The notes below the pieces were generated by a model, which worked only from the letters and a program-made list of their open reading frames with translations, searched no databases and was not told where the DNA came from. From assembly GCA_025618425.1 (NCBI GenBank), contig CM046846.1:24737107-24801106 (forward strand): 64,000 bases of DNA. The letters are read 5' to 3'. The DNA comes from Heliocidaris tuberculata (taxonomy: Eukaryota; Echinodermata; Echinoidea; Camarodonta; Echinometridae). A program made the position numbers and the translations under genes. Below, one piece after another: positions 46,797-58,619 of this stretch (its first letter is position 1; the number at the start of each line of letters is the position of its first letter).

Positions 46797-48099
46797 GTCC
46801 CCGCCGAACGAAGTTCGCGAGGGGACTATGAAACGGGCTCCGTTCGTGTGTGCGTGTGTGTGTGTGTCCGTCCGTCCGTCCGTCCGTCTGTCCGTGTGTG
46901 CTCAAATGTTAGAAAATGCTACTTCTCCATCATTTCTTGGCCGATTTTGATTCTGATTGTTTTATCTGATAGGGCTGGGTGGGGGCTTCCAAACTTCTAC
47001 ACAGAATTTTGAAATTCATTAATTATGCAAATTTATGCAAATTTATTCAAAATTGAGAAAAATGCTACTTCTCCTCTATTTCACATCGGATTTTGATTCC
47101 GATTGTTTTATCTGATAGGGCTGGGTGGGGGCTTCCAAACTTCTACACCGAATTTTGAAATTCATTAATTATGCAAATTTATGCAAATTTATTCAAAATT
47201 GACGAAAAATGCTACTTCTCCTCTATTTCACATCGGATTTTGATTCCGATTGTTTTATCTGATAGGGCTGGGTGGGGGCTTCCAAACTTCTACACAGAAT
47301 TTTGAAATTCATTAATTATGCAAATTTATGCAAATTTATTCAAAATTGAGAAAAATGCTACTTCTCCTCTATTTCACATCGGATTTTGATTCCGATTGTT
47401 TTATCTGATAGGGCTGGGTGGGGGCTTCCAAACTTCTACACAGAATTTTGAAATTCATTAATTATGCAAATTTATGCAAATTTATTCAAAATTGACGAAA
47501 AATGCTACTTCTCCTCTATTTCACATCGGATTTTGATTCCGATTGTTTTATCTGATAGGGCTGGGTGGGGGCTTCCAAACTTCTACACAGAATTTTGAAA
47601 TTCATTAATTATACAAATTTATGCAAATTTATTCAAAATTGACGAAAAATGCTACTTCTCTATTTCACATCGGATTTTGATTCCGATTGTTTTATATGAT
47701 AGGGCTGGGTGGGGGCTTCCAAACTTCTACACAGAATTTTGAAATTCATTAATTATGCAAATTTATGCAAATTTATTCAAAATTGACAAAAAATGCTACT
47801 TCTCCTCTATTTCACATCGAATTTTGATTCCGATTGTTTTATCTGATAGGGCTGGGTGGGGGCTTCCAAACTTCTACACAGAATTTTGAAATTCATTATT
47901 CATGCAAATTTATGCAAATTTATTCAAAATGGCTGAAGGTTCATAATGTTTTCATGTTTTATATTTCAGTTGTATACATGCATTGTTGGTATTCTCTTCT
48001 TTTGCATGCAGTAACATTATTTTATTCACTAAAGTTTTTCACTGAAGTTTTAAGGTTCAGGCTAGTTAATTTCCACAGATCTGCACTTCCGGCGGGGAC
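46797..48099. mobile_element. TIR element carrying a 147-bp minisatellite
   Basis: The ends are GTCCCCGCCG and CGGCGGGGAC, exact 10-bp inverted repeats. The left subterminal part has a small hairpin ('cgaacgaagttcg'), then GT-rich and (CCGT)n sequence, and then the tandem array at 46911-47935. I could not confirm a target duplication. The superfamily is unknown to me. Confidence 0.65.
46911..47935. repeat. Tandem array, seven copies of a 147-bp unit
   Basis: The anchor 'gggctgggtgggggcttcc' starts at 46972, 47118, 47265, 47411, 47558, 47702 and 47849, giving spacings of 146, 147, 146, 147, 144 and 147 bp. Copies 2-7 are nearly identical, while the first diverges at its left edge ('ccatcatttcttggcc'). 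Each unit contains two 'atgcaaattt' words and 'ttcattaattatgcaaattt'. Confidence 0.95.
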
Positions 48100-48559
48100 A
48101 TTTATTACGCATTGCGTAATTTACTCATTCACTTGTTTTCTTGGTTTTTGATGAAGATATAGATTTGTTTCAAAGAGGTTTTCTGTAAAACATACGAGCA
48201 ATGTTTATATCTAAGGTGAATGTATGACTTTATAATATTTTCTTTAGAGAAAATGATTTTTAGGGTACAGGTCAAGTGGGAGAGGAGCTCACAAGATACA
48301 TCACAGAGTTACCAATTTGTTTTTGATTGATTACAACTTCAAAATCTACAACTTTCTCATATATTATCAGATTTTGCTCAAACGTTCATTGTTTAGTTTC
48401 TTTAAATTTTCTGCTTCTTTTAAAACCAACTTGTAATCAGGGTGGACTTTCCCTTTAATTATATTTGTTTGAATGGTATTTGATTGATGCAATCATTGAT
48501 GATGCTACTGAAGTTTCTTTAAGTGAAAAATTAAAGTGATTGAATAGAAATACAATTTT

Positions 48560-49965
48560 GTCAGTCCACTCTTCAAAGATTAGACTCTTCATGAAAAAAG
48601 CTTCAAGTAAAAAAGTTAATCCTGTAAGCACTTTGATTATCACATATATATGATAAATGGCATGATACATACATAGGGAACCACTTTTCATCTCCTAGAT
48701 GATAAATGTTCACATTTGCATCTTATCCATGAGACCTTTGCCTTCAGTTGCTGCAAGGTTGTAGAACAAGCTTCCCACTACAATGAAGACTGGGACATAT
48801 TTGGGCCAGTTCAAGAATTTTTGAAGGCCCAATTATTTTGTTAGAGAACATGGATTCACTGGATTATATACCAGTATGTTTTTATTGGCTCAGTTGGTCA
48901 TTTGGAAGTGTTTTACATTGTTCAAGTAGCCCTTACTACAGTATATGGAGCAAGTTGTGAATTGTTTTCTTACTGCAAGGAAAAGGTGCTATACTAAATA
49001 CTCTGTGGATTAGTTTGGAATGCAAAGTCAAGAAACATTTGCCAGTCTCTCCTGCAAAAACATACTGGTATTTTCTTAATCTGTCATTTAAAAGCCAATC
49101 GTATTTGATGAGGACGAATATAAAATTGCTCGATTTTGAGATCTCCGCACTCGAAGGTCGAGAGCAGGGGTATCCAAGGTGAACACCATGGTAATGCCAT
49201 ATTTTCTGATATTTACTCTTGGTCTGTATATGAAGGCTCCCTGCAGGTTTTTGGCCGGCTCTATGACTAGGACCTTTCCTTGAAGGCCTGTCCAAGCTCC
49301 CTGAGGATAGGTCCATCTGTAGATGGAATCCAGGACTAAACTGGAGGTGCTCACCTTTTTGAGTGATCAAAGTGCATAAATTTGTGGCAGTCAAATCTTC
49401 AGAGATTTGATTCTAATTTTATTTGAGTTATTTTTGTTTCATGAAAAGGCTTCTCTACATGTAGTTGAATATATCATTCATTCTTCATGAGCACTTTGAT
49501 TATCACATGTACATGTATATGAAAAATCCCATGGTACATAAGAAACCCCATTTATCTCTTCAGGTGTGAAACTTTTTCATCATGTTCATGAAAGTAATAA
49601 AAGACTTCGTCATAGTGATTCCTATTTTTACTACCAACTTCTCCTGCAAAGACATATCCTGTGGAATTATCATTCAAAAGCTAATCAGGTTTGATGAGGA
49701 CGAATATAAAAACGTCGTATTTTGAGATCTTGATGCTCGAAGGTTGAATGCAAGTAGTATCCTAGGTGGACCAACACCATAGTAACACCGCATATTCCCA
49801 TATCTCCCATTGGCCTGTACATGAGGGCTCCCTGCAGGTTTTTGGCCGGCTCCAGGACTACGGACCTTTCCTTGAAGGCTTGTCCAAGTTCCCTGAGGAT
49901 AGGTTCTGAGGACTCGAAGGTCCATCTGTAAATGGAGTCCAAGACCAAACCAGAGGCGCTCACAA
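48560..49965. repeat. Tandem duplication covering the 3' end of the KCTD gene and its downstream flank
   Basis: The block 48560-49360 is repeated, with divergence, at about 49385-49965. Shared landmarks outside the coding part include 'agcactttgattatcacat' (48626 and 49489), 'ctcctgcaaa.acata' and 'tttgatgaggacgaatataa'. The copies share an orientation and lie directly side by side. Confidence 0.75.
49088..49360 (-). pseudogene. Truncated duplicate of the KCTD-like gene, 3' part only
   Basis: It matches the last ~90 codons of 49685-50374 (LVLDSIYRWT, EPAKNLQGA, IYRP, then a degraded end). Relative to the parent it has lost 17 nt just after RWT and then 1 nt about 40 nt later, net -18, so the frame recovers. 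A further loss of about 4 nt near the end breaks it again. There is no BTB domain and no plausible start. The 152- and 88-codon frames here are by-products. Confidence 0.75.
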
Positions 49966-50374
49966 ATAAAAAATCCATTGGTGCGTGTCTGATGGGAAGG
50001 AGAGGGTTGAATGCGGAGGGGCCCCTGGGTGATGGAAGACCCTGGGCAGCTCCAGTGGAGCTTGAGGATCCAGACTGCGGAAGGTCAGCGATCAAATCAT
50101 AAATCTCGTAAAAAGAAGCCTCTTGCGCGAGCATTTCAAACTCCTTGTAGTCATCTGGCAGAATGACCCGTCCAGTACGGAGGTAATTTAGAATGTGGCG
50201 GAATAGAACAGGGTCACGGTCAATGAATAGGAAACTGCCCTCGGGAGGAAGAGACGACAGCTCCCTTTCCTTGATCATGTTGGCGAGCTTGGAGTGGGGG
50301 AAACGCGTTAAGGTCTGGAACTTTGAGGTGATGAAGCTGCCCCCAACATTCAGTGTGATTAGTCGATCATCCAT
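49685..50374 (-). CDS. KCTD-family BTB (T1) domain protein, single exon
   Basis: A 229-residue intact frame. Residues 5-98 form a potassium-channel-tetramerisation-type BTB domain: ITLNVGGSFITSKFQTL, FPHSKLANM, FIDRDPVLFRHILNYLRTG, LPDDYKEFEMLAQEASFYEI. These are the diagnostic positions of the KCTD family, whose members oligomerise and often act as Cullin-3 substrate adaptors or channel-associated proteins. A Ser/Gly/Pro linker (about 99-130) precedes a C-terminal domain (133-225) that I do not recognise (LVLDSIYRWT, EPAKNLQGALMYRP). The family is certain, the subfamily not. It is intronless and nested antisense in intron 2 of the C4orf33 homologue, which suggests a retrocopy origin or a naturally intronless member. 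A partial 3' duplicate lies just downstream. Confidence 0.9.
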   Translation of the reverse strand: MDDRLITLNVGGSFITSKFQTLTRFPHSKLANMIKERELSSLPPEGSFLFIDRDPVLFRHILNYLRTGRVILPDDYKEFEMLAQEASFYEIYDLIADLPQSGSSSSTGAAQGLPSPRGPSAFNPLLPIRHAPMDFLFVSASGLVLDSIYRWTFESSEPILRELGQAFKERSVVLEPAKNLQGALMYRPMGDMGICGVTMVLVHLGYYLHSTFEHQDLKIRRFYIRPHQT

Positions 50375-50379
50375 TGTGT

Positions 50380-52905
50380 GATTAATGCACTCGAGCTGGT
50401 TTAAAATGCATGTCTATTTTTCCATCAGAATTTGAAATATGTACGTCCTAAATCATGTGGGTTTGTTGCATACACTCGATACAATCCTGTGAAACTATGG
50501 AACCCGGTAGTGTAAATAAAGTAGAATTTTGCTGAATGCTTGAGAGGAATCGCAGCTCACCTTTGTCGAAAATTTTGTGCAGTAAATACGAAGCTCCAAA
50601 GTGAGGTATAAATTGACCAAAAGTGCTTTTTTTTCACAAGCCAGTACATTCATAAATTATACTTGCGTGAGTGGACAAACCATGTATCACTCGTTATGAT
50701 GCCAGATCGGACAGTCCCAATAGTCTTAATATGCATTGTTGTCCTAGGGAATCCAATCATTTTCCATATATCAATTATCCTTGCTCAGTGAGTTTGAATT
50801 ACCATTGCTCTGTAAATATTTTGTTTCAAGTCTCGCCATTGACATCTCTCTATCATGCTATGAAGTGCTCATTGTTCAGCTGTCAACCATGGGGAGCAAG
50901 GGAGGATGTAAATTTGGAGTCGATTTTAAAGATGAAGTATGTTTCCATCTCAGATAAATCCTCCTATCCTTGTAGCTGTCCTGTAGCTATTGATTGCATT
51001 CATACAGATCCTGGTTCTTTGATTAAGATACAAGAAAGTTGCGAATTGCAGATATATGTTGTTCAGTGACTACTCATACTATGTGAAACCTGTTATGCTT
51101 AAGCAGCTCATATATAGCGGATTCATTATCATATAACCCTTGACTGTTTCACAGAGTTATTGTGAATCCACCTGAAAATCAATAACTGTGGCACAGCAAC
51201 AAAAAAAGTCCATTTACTGAAACGATTATACAACACAGGCTCTGAACATTATGCATTGAACCATGGATAGAGTCATTCAATCAACCTTAGATAGAGGCAT
51301 TCATTTCAGTCATGGACTTACAGCTAATGTAGATGCAGGCGTACATTGCATTGTCAAGCTCCATGATAACTAACCATTTATGCACTGGGGGGCGGGGGGG
51401 GGGGGGGGAAGCTGCATACATGTTGCTGAAAGTCTGAACTATCAGACTGTAGCATGACTCATCATTGTAAGTAGCTTTAATAGCGAAAAAGAATGGCAAG
51501 AATAGACGCATCCGGAACGCAAACAGCAAAATTGTTGGAGATAGTAGTAAATTAAAAGTTGTAGTTCGATATATGATGCAACACACTGTAACCCGGGATA
51601 CGGCGTTGCGTAGCACCATCTCGTGTCCATTAGAATACAGTTGTGTAATGTTGTAAAATATCGCACGACTATCATCTCATGCATATCATCACGGCGTGCG
51701 GCGGTAACGATCCCAATGCAGAATTCCCTTTTATTATGAAGTGTATAATCTAATAACAATAATATCTGAATTCAAAATAATTAAAATTCTTGCCATCATA
51801 CCATTATTGTGTGATTTTAATTATTGTGTGTCAGATGCTGTATGCTCACAGTAAACACACCCTTGATAATTCATTCACTCAATGCAGGAACACTAATGAA
51901 AGAAACTGATACTCAAATTTTGAAATAATGAACAAAATTTGAATACCAATTTCATTCAAAGTCACAAGATCAATAATTACAATGGAATTCATAGATTTCT
52001 TTTTTTTTCTATTATTGAACAATGAAGATTACAACAGAACGTGTAAATTAGAATAAAGTTATTATTTGCATGCATTAATTGTTGCATAAGATCACTAAAA
52101 AGAAAAATTCTTCTTGCATAAAACACAAAAAATTACTTTTACACATTTTTTTGGTCCCCAGGGTACAGCACTGAAAAAAAAAAAAAATGAAATGAAATGG
52201 TGAATTTTTAGTTGATACCCCAGGGTACCAAATGAGTAATCATATGTAATCACAGTTTTGGCAATACTAAGAATAACTAAGGAAGAAGAATTACGTTTAC
52301 TTGTTCTGTGCCTTAGTGATATGTTGTTTCTACTTTAATGCAATAAAATTATGGTTTTCCACAATTACCCAGTATGCATTTAGCATTCTGGACACATCTT
52401 TTTTTGCCACTACATTAACCTCCAAGTAATTTTTACTATATTTAGATTAGTCACCTACATGGACATGTGGGGCTGGATTAGAGGTTTATTCACACTGATT
52501 GATAGAAAATAAGATAGTTGCAAAAAAAAGAAAAAAAAAAGAAAGAAAAATAAACATTTGAAAGAAGTTGATTGTCAAGTTAAAATTTAAAAACATGAAA
52601 TCAGGCTTTTTGCTCTTTTGCCAGAGAAACTAGCATGATGCAGCTCTTTGTCTTTAATAACAATAGTCATATCAGAGGCAGGCTGTTCAACAGTAGCACA
52701 TGTAGCCCCCCTTCTCCCATTTCCCCCCTCACTTCATCATTACCGTCTGGCATAGTCCCAACCCAGTGCTCCAGGGAAATCAAGTCAGTGGATCCATAAA
52801 GGTACAAGGAGTCATGTGCTGTTTCCTGGATCTTTTAAAGCCACCAGTCAAATATCCTGCCTCTTCCAAACCTCCAATAAGCCTGTTTTCATTACCCTGA
52901 GCAGG
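50380..52905. other. Intronic sequence of C4orf33, nothing recognised
   Basis: It contains a G-run (51388-51409) and A-runs. A 132-codon frame at 50671-51069 shows no domain and biased composition, so it is not called. Confidence 0.4.
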
Positions 52906-53050
52906 GCACTATTTCATAAAACTTGCTATTAATAGCAACTGCCCCATTTCTATGACAAATTTGCTCTCAGCCAGTCAGATTCATGGATTTCCATAGCTTA
53001 TAACAATTATTGCAACTTGTATATTGATAAGAAGTTTTATGAAACGGGGC
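52906..53050. mobile_element. 145-bp CCWGG-duplicating element (copy 3)
   Basis: The ends are GCACTATTTCATAAAACTTG and AAGTTTTATGAAACGGGGC. Flanks are GCAGG (52901-52905) and CCAGG (53051-53055), 4 of 5 identical. The arms are inverted through 'cttgctattaatagcaact'. It is older or more diverged than copy 2. Confidence 0.75.
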
Positions 53051-53055
53051 CCAGG

Positions 53056-55770
53056 TGCGGACTGCATGGGGAGTTTGGGGAGTTTTCCCCACAGGCCACA
53101 CAATATTTTGGCTCGAGGGTCTTTCAACTTGTGGTCTGAGGGACCCCTGAGCCTGAGTTTCCAAATACCCTGCCATTTCTAATCGGAGGAAATTAGCCCG
53201 ACTACAACAAACTCATGCTAATTTGCAGTGCCTGATGCAAAAAAAAGGCTATTTCACTCCTGCACTTGGGATATCAGTTCAGGCTATTGTCCCAAGCAAA
53301 ATAGACCTTGTTTGTGATATGGCCTGCTATTTGGCCAATTAGCAGGCTAATTTGCTATATAAGATGCACTGGGACTACATGCTCTGAAGCTCATGCTGAT
53401 TCTTCGAGCGAGCATGGATTGGTCAACTCTGGCTTTTAGAGATAGGGTAGACTTCAAACTTTTTGCTCAAGAGTTGATGACAGGTCATATCTCCAGCTTG
53501 TTTGAGCTATAAATGGAAGTGCACCTCATGTGAAAACGATTGACAGAGCTGACCAACGGATGATACATCGTGAAAAGGAATTCTGCCACAAATACCCGTA
53601 TTCTAAGAATATCTCTCCTTTTTATAAACTCATGAGTCAGAGTGTGGTAAGAATTATATCTCTTGAAGAGTGCTCGAGCTCTCTCCTTGCTATTAAAAAC
53701 TAGCACTTTTACGTGGCTCTTTCGTGGTATGGGAGTGTACAAAAAAAAAGAAAAGATGATTGATTTGGAACTAGCGAGATTCAGATTGGTCATGACAATT
53801 TTCCCCTGCTGAAATGCCTTTGTAATATTCCTCAGGCCAAATGTCATTCGTTCTCATGCGCTTACTCATTTCTTGTGGTTCTCCAGGTTCCTTTGAGGTT
53901 ATCCGTGGCTTCATAGTTTGAATCACTACATGTAGTATGTACATGTATACACAGAGGTCTACCTCGTCTCCTATCGTCCCCTGCCTAAGAAGTTCTGATT
54001 AAGCTCTCTTTTCGGTTCAACTCGTGTTTTTGATTCTTTGGGGGAATACATTGGCAGATTTACATAGGGGAAAAGACTGGCCCGTGCCCCATCTTGAAAC
54101 CCAACAGGTATACCTTAAATACGCAACCAAAGAAATTTTCCCCCTTAATTGTGTACTTTTGGGGCACTGTCCCCCTCTTTTGCAAAATCTGGGTCTGCCC
54201 CTAATGACTTGTATATATGGTTTATCTATTGATATTATTCAGAACCTCTCTCTGACTTTTCTTCACTTGTAGTGGATTAGAATATGAATAAATGAACAAA
54301 GAAACTATATCAGTGTTTGTATTTTTTTATTTCATAACTCACATCACTCATTCATAAACAATGTACCATGTAATTAGGAGCAGACAACATGGAAAGGGAG
54401 TTTGCCTACAAATTGTGCTCATGTGCAAAAATGAGTACATCATTTAGTAAACAATCCTACTGATTAATTATGAATCAGGGTGCGGTATAAGACATTTGTC
54501 AGATCGTCTGACATTAGTCTGTGATTTCTGTGACACCTGTCGGAGTGTTGGTTTGTCTTATGGGGCCTCATGATCTGTCTCACCTAGGCCCCCACATGTA
54601 GCTCTCTAAAGACTTTCGTCTTCCAACTTTCAATTTAAAGGAACCATTAAACCTTTTTCTAGTGAAAAACTAAGTTTTAAGATTGTACGTCAGTCTCTAA
54701 ATGCTTGATAAATCTATTTGAAAGTTTTATTCTTTTTACTTTCCCATGACGGGGAGATTCTGTATTGAAAAAACAACAACAACTGTTTGACAACATTTTA
54801 TAGGATGCTGACTTGACAATAACTGATGAAGAATAGTTTGTGTTCATTATAATATATTGATACAGGAAAGAATCATTTCATTTTTTTATAGCTAAAAGGG
54901 CATTAAGCCATTAACTCATACTTTTTCATAGAGTTAGTACCCTTCTGTAGTTGTCAGTGGTCATAGTCATGCTGAGTAATTTTTCCATTTTGGGTGAAAT
55001 ATAGAAAAAGTTAGATACAGTGTATTTTACTTTACCAGACACCATCTATACATTATTCAAATCATTTATGACCTGTGCTTAATTATCATACATTCCATTC
55101 CAAATCTTCATTAAATATTTGTCTTATTACTAGTAAGCTTGAATCGCTCAAATTAGCACATTCTTGATTTTGAATTTAAAGGGGCAATTTTGGTTTACAC
55201 ATTGCTTTATTTTAGTCTACAGGAATAGAAATATGAGTAAGTCTCTTGTGGATTTCCCATGTAATTATTAGGAGGCCTTGAAGGCTAAAATATAATCCAT
55301 AATGATGGCCTTTGCAGAAATGTTGGGCTTGTGCCATCATTTAAACAAACTATGTAGTTCACTTATTCACATTCAAGAAAAGAAGAGAGTTGGATTTGAG
55401 GGAGTTTGGGGAGTTTTTTTGATTATTTCACCTATGAATTAATTTCCTACAACATACCTGTAACAGCATATATACACAATAACCATACATCTTGAATGTA
55501 CATTTAGCCTTGCAAAAACTTGTGCCAGAATGGTTTATTTCTCTCTTTTACTGTAACAAAAAAATATTAAAAAAATTAACAATGGGACAAGTAGTTATTT
55601 TGAACATACAGTTACGGTTCAAAGCACTTGAATGTTACTTCATCAGTAAAAGTGGACTTGTAAGCATTGATGTGAGTTACAGTGATAACAAGAATTTTTG
55701 CCAACAGAATCTATTCCCTAACACTTAAAAGGAGAAATAATGATACTTGATTTAAATAATGTTATAAAGA
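53056..55770. other. Intronic sequence with a hAT-like scrap
   Basis: 54040-54210 has G-rich element ends ('aaatctgggtctgcccctaa' at the right), homologous in reverse to 29408-29450. The 'aaaagggcattaa...agtacccttctg' hairpin-like word pair lies near 54895-54955. No exon recognised. Confidence 0.4.
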
Positions 55771-56065
55771 TGTAATAATAATAATAATAATAAATAAACG
55801 CATATCACATTATGATATAACTTCCCTATGCGCTTCCCAAGGGTTTGGATTTTATTACCCTGGCTTTAGCTCCGGCTGCCATGATCAGCGCACAGTGCAT
55901 TTCAAGGAATAAATCCTGCCACGTACCCATTTAACACCTGGGTGGAGAGAGACAAGTAGATAAAATACACATGTACCTTGTCCAAGGGCATACGCACCAG
56001 GCAGAGATTCGAACCCTCAACCTTTTGACTGAGAGTCAAGTGAATGAAGCACTATACCATGATAG
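55771..56065 (-). repeat. tRNA-derived SINE, family S3, near full length
   Basis: On the minus strand: an A-box-like 'tggtatagtgcttcattc', B-box GGTTCGAATCTC (about 56019-56008), a body with 'gcccttggacaaggtacat' and 'ggcaggatttattccttg', and the 3' end 'ttatatcataatgtgatatg' plus (TTA)n. Structurally complete. Confidence 0.8.
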
Positions 56066-56324
56066 TGATAGTGATAGTGATGCTGAATTTGATCTTAAAA
56101 TAAAGTAACACATCTGTGTTCTCTGTGGGTTGAACTTGAAAGAGAATACAAAATGCACATTAGAGAGAATTAATGAACTACCATAGTTGACAAATCCATT
56201 TGAATCATTAAATAGATTTTTATTCCCACTTTTAATTTTGATAATCTCGGGTGGATTAATAAATTTTATTGAGGGAATTTGCAAGGATTGGGGTCGACAT
56301 TCCCCCCTCTATGGAGGAAGAAAT

Positions 56325-57620
56325 TGTTATAGCACAAGATTAAACTGTCTGGTGTCATCGGGAGAGGAAATCCTCATTACATGTCCACCTACAGAGGACC
56401 TGCTCACACCCAAATAATGTGTTCCAGTAGGAGATTTAACTGCATCAGGTCCTGTTTACATCTAAAGGGATTCCTGCTATATTCGAGATCAACCTTTCTC
56501 ATGTCCTCATTGACACCTTAAGAAACTGTTAGCATCAGGGATTGAACTGTGTCATGTCCATTCACACCTGAGAAAACTTGTAAACATAGGAGATTAAACT
56601 GTCTCATTTCCCATTCACACCTTAGAAAATTGTCAACATAGGTGATTAAACTGTTCACTGTAAATAAATTATTAGCATAAGAGATTAAACTACTTTTTGT
56701 CCCATCACAACTTTAAGAAATTTAATGTAGAAGATTAAACTGTCTCATCCCTTATTATCACCTAAAGAAATTGGTTCAGTAGGAGATCAGAATGTTTCTA
56801 TTTCTCAGGTCCTGGTTCACATCAAACAAAGAAAATTTTCATCAGAAGATGAAAATTTGTCATTTCATTAGGAGATTAAAGTCCTCTCAGGACTCTCCAT
56901 AATTCCTGTTCACACCCAAAGATATTTTACAGCAGGAGATCAAAACGTTTCATTTTATAGGAAGATGAGTCCTCATGACACATGAAGGTCTGTCCATCCT
57001 CCATTCCTCCTACACAGGTCCTATTCACATCAAAGGAATGTTTTAGCAGGAGATGTAATGGGCTGTTCAGAGTAGTTCAGACTACAAGATTTACGTAAAG
57101 AAACGTTGTATGCAAAATCATCTTTTAGCAAAAGAAGCATACAGACTGGACTACAACATCATATAAAGAAATGTTGTATAAGAAACTGGTTTGGGGAAAG
57201 TCAGCTGACACCATACTGTTTTGTATCGGGTTACTTAATGGATAGAGATGGAGCACACACAATTACTGCTGATCGGTCACATCAGCGTGCACACACGATA
57301 AGCCTGTACGATTTTTGTACGCTGTAAAATTCAGACTACAAAGGGACGCTGATTCTTTATAGAGTTTTTGTTTGAAATGATGCTCAAGCATGCATTTCAC
57401 TCTACGTTGTTTCGTTGTATGATGTTTCGTTATACGACGTTCACACTGTGAAAAATTAATTACGTATTGTATAGATATATGGTCTTCATATAGCAATACA
57501 ATGAATTAAGGTAGTCTGAACAGGGGGGTTTCTTGTATCGAGTCATTTTGGAGAGGAAAGTATTCATTACGTGTCCACCTACTCAAGTCCTGTTCACACT
57601 TGAACGGCCCCTCCTTTTCA
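56325..57620. repeat. Degenerate minisatellite ('aggagattaaactgtctcat...ttcacacc'), interrupted by a TIR element
   Basis: Between 56325 and 57060 the words 'ggagattaaactgtctcat', 'cctgttcacacc' and 'aagaaattg' recur in fixed order about ten times, at irregular spacing of roughly 40-90 bp. After the insertion at 57063-57522 the same words resume ('attacgtgtccacctact', 'cctgttcacacttgaa'). Confidence 0.65.
57063..57522. mobile_element. 460-bp TIR element with CTGTTCAG ends
   Basis: The left end CTGTTCAGAGTAGTTCAGAC and right end GTAGTCTGAACAG are inverted repeats. The left one contains a 10-bp internal duplication ('agtagttcag'). It interrupts the surrounding minisatellite. It is non-coding. 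Confidence 0.65.
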
Positions 57621-58044
57621 ATTACTCTCATTCTCTTAATCTCATTTCCAATTTGGTTCCTAGAACTCATGACGATGCACTAAATGTATGTGTTTACCTT
57701 TTTACGAGTTCTAGTCGTGAAGCCGCTTGTACCTTATAGAAGAAAATGACTGAAAGATTTTTTTTTTTTCGTGCTATGACTTGGTTGCTTTGCCCAGTAA
57801 CGTGTTATAAAAAACGGGGACCAATCACTGAAAATTTAATTTTTATTTCATTTAGAAGATATAGAAACAGCCCCTCCAAGTGTTCACAGATTATAGATCC
57901 TACAGGGAAATGACATTTATTTCATTGCAAGGCCCCATATTAGTGTGCTTGAAGTTAACTTTCCTTGCATGCTTGCTTGCATGAGTGCATACTAAGATTG
58001 ATATAAAAAGTGTCTACGGACAGACCTTCTTGGTTGTTAAAAAG

Positions 58045-58614
58045 GAGAATGAAATCCTGGTGAAAAATCAATTTTAATGAAAAAAGAGGATAGAGAGAAG
58101 CAATTTTTTAAAAAGTTCCATCAAAATCAGTTACGAAATGAAAAAGTTATGAAAGTTTGAAAAAGTCTCAATTTACTTTCTATGGTGATCCTCAAATTGG
58201 CAGTGTTGCTTCAAAGTGACAGGTTTAGTAGTACAACTCTCAATATGTTATGTATACAAAATGTCATATTTTCCCCATTATTTCTCAAGGTGCAGCTTGT
58301 CTCCTTCTTAGCTCAAGATATATCATGGGGAAATGTATTTGACACAACTTATGTTGACTTCACAAAAAGACAAGCAACATCTTTAGAGATGATGGAGAAA
58401 ATATGAAATTTTTGAGAGTTGTACTACTAAACCTGCTATTTCAAAGCAACATTGCCAATTTGAGGATCGCCATAAAAAGTAAATTGAGACTTTTCAAACT
58501 TTCATAACTTTTTCATTTCGTAACCGATTTTGATGGAACTTTTTTAATAATTGCTTCTCTCTATCCTCTCTTTTCATTAAAATGGATATTTTCCCAGGGT
58601 TTCATTCTCCTTTA
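58045..58614. mobile_element. 570-bp long-armed palindromic element (P2-like, third subfamily)
   Basis: The ends are AAGGAGAATGAAATCCTGG and CAGGGTTTCATTCTCCT. A TTAA occurs at both edges. Arms are inverted over about 200 bp each, for example 'gatcctcaaattggcagtgt' against 'attgccaatttgaggatc' and 'gttgtactactaaacctg' against its complement. It is non-coding. Confidence 0.8.
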
Positions 58615-58619
58615 ATGAT

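Larger units (their letters stand above)
46423..48454. mobile_element. Family P2b copy with two nested insertions, TTAA flanks
   Basis: The ends are AGGGAAAGTCCACCCTGG and GGGTGGACTTTCCCT. TTAA lies at 46419-46422 and 48455-48458. The arms match 21669-22189 once the insertions at 46441-46595 and 46797-48099 are removed. The expanded size, 2032 bp against about 520 bp, is due to those insertions. Confidence 0.8.

Noticed and set aside
46911..47935. CRISPR-like regular spacing
   Set aside because: The whole 147-bp unit repeats with no unique spacers, so it is a minisatellite, and the genome is eukaryotic.
50671..51069. 132-codon plus-strand frame
   Set aside because: No recognisable motif or splice support in an AT-rich intron.
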